This document shows positions 61,491 through 64,000 of a DNA stretch of 64,000 nt, piece after piece. The DNA is from Coffea arabica (Eukaryota > Streptophyta > Magnoliopsida > Gentianales > Rubiaceae). The stretch lies in contig NC_092317.1 in NCBI RefSeq assembly GCF_036785885.1, forward strand, positions 7,566,501-7,630,500, written 5' to 3'. Within the stretch, counting starts at the first letter, position 1, and every line of letters starts with the position of its first letter. The notes beneath the pieces are model-generated. The model did not search any database, was not told the DNA's origin, and saw nothing but the letters and a program-made list of their open reading frames with translations. Position numbers and translations under genes: made by a program.

Positions 61491-61631
61491 TGTGTTTGGA
61501 TTGCATTTTTCTGGATTTTTTGTAGAAAAATTACTGTAACGACTTGATGCATGTAAGATAAAAAAGTAATAAAGAAATGTATTTACGAAAAACGTAATAA
61601 TTTTTCGATGGATAATAGCTGTCCAAACACA
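61491..61631. mobile_element. Small MITE-like element
   Basis: TGTGTTTGGA at the left and TCCAAACACA at the right are perfect 10-bp inverted ends, 141 bp apart outside to outside. The interior is AT-rich (TTTTTCTGGATTTTTTGTAG and similar). The GTTTGG-type end suggests hAT ancestry. No clear target duplication was found. Confidence 0.5.
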
Positions 61632-61666
61632 GCAAGCCACCACACACACAGCAATATATATATAGC

Positions 61667-61765
61667 TTAAATTAATTTCGGGGACAACACCTGTATGTTT
61701 TGACTTCCTTAGTTCTTTAAATTAATTTCTGGGACAACACCTGTGTGTTTTGACTTCCATAGTTC
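61667..61765. repeat. 50-bp tandem duplication
   Basis: Two copies (61667-61716 and 61717-61765) of a unit containing TTAAATTAATTTC and GGGACAACACCTGT differ at about three bases. It is a simple recent duplication in intergenic DNA. Confidence 0.85.
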
Positions 61766-62371
61766 CAAGATTAGGTGTCGAAAAAAGTGTTACCTCTTGA
61801 TGTAGATTACAACTATTTTTTATGATGTCTTATGATGCTGTATCCAACAACTCCACCGAAAAAAGCTGTATCTTACCTTATCCAAATTGAAGAAAAGATG
61901 GCAAGGTGGTAGTATTTGTTGCTCAAAATGAGATTAGCTTTAAAGGACTGACCTTTTGAGCTGGAACAAAAAATTTGTCGTGTATTCGATCTAAAAGATT
62001 GCGAACAAGACTCGATAAGGGTTTGAGTTAAACATGCAAAGAAATGTCTTGAAAGATATCAACCTTTTCACCTGGAGAATATAAATGAACGAATGAATAG
62101 CGTTTGAGCTTTTATAAGCGTCTTAAGTCGAACTTCAACTCTATTATATGCTCAATCTGTTTTTCTTTATGGTAACAATGATTATTACCTTCTTGATAAT
62201 CGAGTCTGTAGCTCATATTAACTGACTTTTTAAGTTCTAGGGGTTCAGTTGGGCTCAATTTCTTGCAAGTTGCAGCCCTGCTAAAGATTATCTTTCCTCG
62301 CACCTGCAAGAAGGATGAGGGGCAGGACCCGTTCTAGATTGGTGTGGAATATTTTAAAGGGTAAAAGATCC

Positions 62372-62947
62372 GTGAGTCTCTAAACTATTGTTGTTATCTA
62401 TTTTTGATTTCTCATCTAAATTTTGTTTTTGATTGGTCCTTGAACAATAAAAACTGCACACTTTAAGGACCTGCGGTGAATTTAGGTATAAATTTGGCCT
62501 AATTTAAAGGGCATTTTTATCCATTTATAATTAAACTTTCGGAACTAGCATCAGGAACCTTCAAGAGAGGTAACCCTTTCGATTTCCCCTTAGATCTTTT
62601 CATGTCCCTCCTCCGCATAGTATAAAATAAATGTAGGTTTATTGTGTCCGGCAAAAAAAAAGAAAAAAAGAAGTAACCCTTCCGATTTTTTTTTTTACAG
62701 GATTTGTGAAGAAAAATCTAATGGTGTTCTTAAGAATTTGAAGGGTTACTTATCTTGAGGGTTTCTGATGCTGATCCGAAGGTTCAATTATGAATGTACA
62801 AAAATATCCTTTAAATTCGGCCAAATTTATGCTTAAAATTATTGAAAGTCCTTAAAGTGTGCAATTTTAATTGTTCAAGGGCCGTTCAAAAACAAAATTT
62901 AAATAAAAATTCAAAAGTAAACAACGACAATAATTTAGGAACTCCCC
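62372..62947. mobile_element. Large inverted repeat, probable foldback element
   Basis: The left arm (62372-about 62583) and right arm (about 62725-62947) are reverse complements over about 210 bp with scattered differences. Matching blocks include TTTTGTTTTTGA, CTTGAACAAT, GCACACTTTAAGGAC and ATAAATTTGGCC. The central 140 bp includes A and T runs and a second partial GTAACCCTTC match. Target duplications were not recognised. The arms are more diverged than in the element at 4060-4392, so it is older. Confidence 0.75.
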
Positions 62948-63080
62948 AAATTTTAGATAAATGTCATATATCATAAACGAATTGCATATAACTTTTGTAA
63001 TGTAAATGGAAACATAGGGAGTCCTGCTCACACTATGGCTCCATTTGTTTCTATTAATTGTAGGACGCAAACGAATTGAA

Positions 63081-63292
63081 TTCAACTGAATCATTTGCAA
63101 GTTCGTTTGGTCAAAATTCGAATTTGAGTTTGATCTCACATTAATTGAGCTCCTTTGGATTTGAGTAGTTTGAGTTTGAATTCGAATTCAACTGAATCAT
63201 TTGCAAGTTCATTTGGTCAAAATTCGAGTTTGAGTTTGATCTCGCATTAATTGAGCTCCTTTGAATTTGAGTAGTTTGAGTTTGAATTCGAA
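63081..63292. repeat. 106-bp tandem duplication
   Basis: Copies 63081-63186 and 63187-63292 contain TTCAACTGAATCATTTGCAA, GGTCAAAATTCGA and TTAATTGAGCTCCTTT at the same spacing, with a few transitions. Each unit is itself rich in TTTGAATTCGAATT-like palindromes. Confidence 0.9.
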
Positions 63293-63656
63293 TTTGAACT
63301 CATACCTTATATGTAAGAGTAGAAAATTTGGTAAACTTAATCGAATTTTAAATATTTATAACATTGAGTTAGATTCAAACTCAATTGCCACATTAAAGGT
63401 GTTTTTGTTTAAAACATTCACGCGGATGTGTAATGCACTCGTTTTGGTCCGATGGTGATTAGATCCCCTTCAGATTATCTTTAGATCACCTTCCTCCCCT
63501 TAGTATAGAATAGAATAGGTTATACAACAGTTATCATCTTAAAAAAAAAGTTAGATACAAACTCAAGTGATCAAGTAAACTAAACTAAAATTAGACCGGG
63601 ATTGAGATCAAACTCAAGATTGAGTAGTGAAAGCCCTAATTAGTACTCCAATTATT

Positions 63657-63840
63657 AGGCCTGTCAACGGGTCGGGTCTAGACCCGGATCCGGACCGGAT
63701 CCGTGAAATTATTGCGGGTATGGGTAGGGATTTAATTCCGTTTCCCGGATCCGGATCCGGATCCGTTTTGTCAAACAAAAAAACGGGTCGGATACGGAAT
63801 ATAGTATTCCGACCCGTATTAGACCCGGATCCGGATATAA
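63657..63840. other. CCGGAT-rich GC patch, possible transposon end
   Basis: In otherwise AT-rich DNA this 184-bp patch begins GGCCTGTCAACGGGTCGGGT. It contains runs of CCGGATCCGGAT and ends with GACCCGGATCCGGATATAAA. GACCCG/CGGGTC blocks recur in both directions. Starts of the kind GGCCTGTCAACGGG are frequent at ends of plant DNA transposons, but the element would run past the window, so this is only a suggestion. Confidence 0.35.
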
Positions 63841-64000
63841 ATGAATTAATAATTTAAAAAATATATATTTATCAATATAATTTGATTAGGGTGATGTATT
63901 TTAATAAAGTTAATTTGATTTCTTTTCTTATTTGGTTTTTTCTTTGCATTAGTTAGAAATTAGTTTACAAATATATTTTTTTCTCATTTTTATTAGAAAT

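Noticed and set aside
1-64000. CRISPR arrays, operons, tRNA or rRNA genes
   Set aside because: The DNA is plant nuclear. I saw no regularly spaced repeats, no cloverleaf with GGTTCGAATCC-type arm in context, and no rRNA-like stretch, though a tRNA scan could not be run.

Overview
The window is nuclear DNA of a flowering plant, most likely a eudicot. Its genes have many short GT-AG introns and are separated by AT-rich intergenic DNA carrying LTR retrotransposons and MITEs. The proteins are plant types: a plant DYRK kinase, a LURP-one-related protein, NRDE2, an R2R3-MYB, DPB2 and a calmodulin-type glutamate decarboxylase. I could not fix the species.

Left gene block, all on the plus strand (1-18.8 kb). 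The 3' part of a DYRK-family protein kinase ends at 3154. A two-exon LURP-one-related (LOR) gene follows at 5742-6721. A ten-exon NRDE2 gene occupies 8833-18821 (1,166 aa predicted). A 333-bp Mutator-like foldback element with a perfect 9-bp target duplication lies between the kinase and LOR genes. A 229-bp MITE-like element lies between LOR and NRDE2.

Transposon block (19.7-35.2 kb). A 3.1-kb solo LTR (19729-22855, 5-bp TSD) is followed by a complete but decayed Ty3-type (Tat-like) LTR retrotransposon (23036-35190). The retrotransposon has 551/550-bp LTRs and the TSD ACAAG. Its gag-pol lies on the minus strand. On the plus strand, convergent with pol, is an additional ORF with the plant 'putative gypsy-type transposon' character, its own TATA box and an apparent 72-nt intron. 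That ORF is split by a second solo LTR of the first family (24237-26976, TSD CCTAG). The nesting order is therefore readable from the sequence.

Right gene block, all on the minus strand (38.4-58.9 kb). It holds a three-exon subgroup-21-like R2R3-MYB (272 aa), a thirteen-exon DPB2 (DNA polymerase epsilon subunit 2, 531 aa) and a six-exon glutamate decarboxylase (510 aa). DPB2 contains two introns with U12-type (minor spliceosome) splice signals, one of them AT-AC. The decarboxylase has a fresh 16-residue in-frame tandem duplication just before its calmodulin-binding tail. Intergenic 40-48 kb holds a hAT-like element with a Tourist-like MITE inside it. The last 5 kb (59-64 kb) has only repeats: a large inverted repeat, two tandem duplications, a small MITE and a CCGGAT-rich patch.

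The genes do not form an operon or one pathway. NRDE2 (nuclear RNA surveillance) and DPB2 (DNA replication and epigenetic inheritance) are housekeeping nuclear factors. GAD makes GABA, and the kinase and MYB are regulators. Exon boundaries were set by hand from splice sites, reading-frame continuity and remembered family sequences. Every multi-exon model keeps frame across all junctions.
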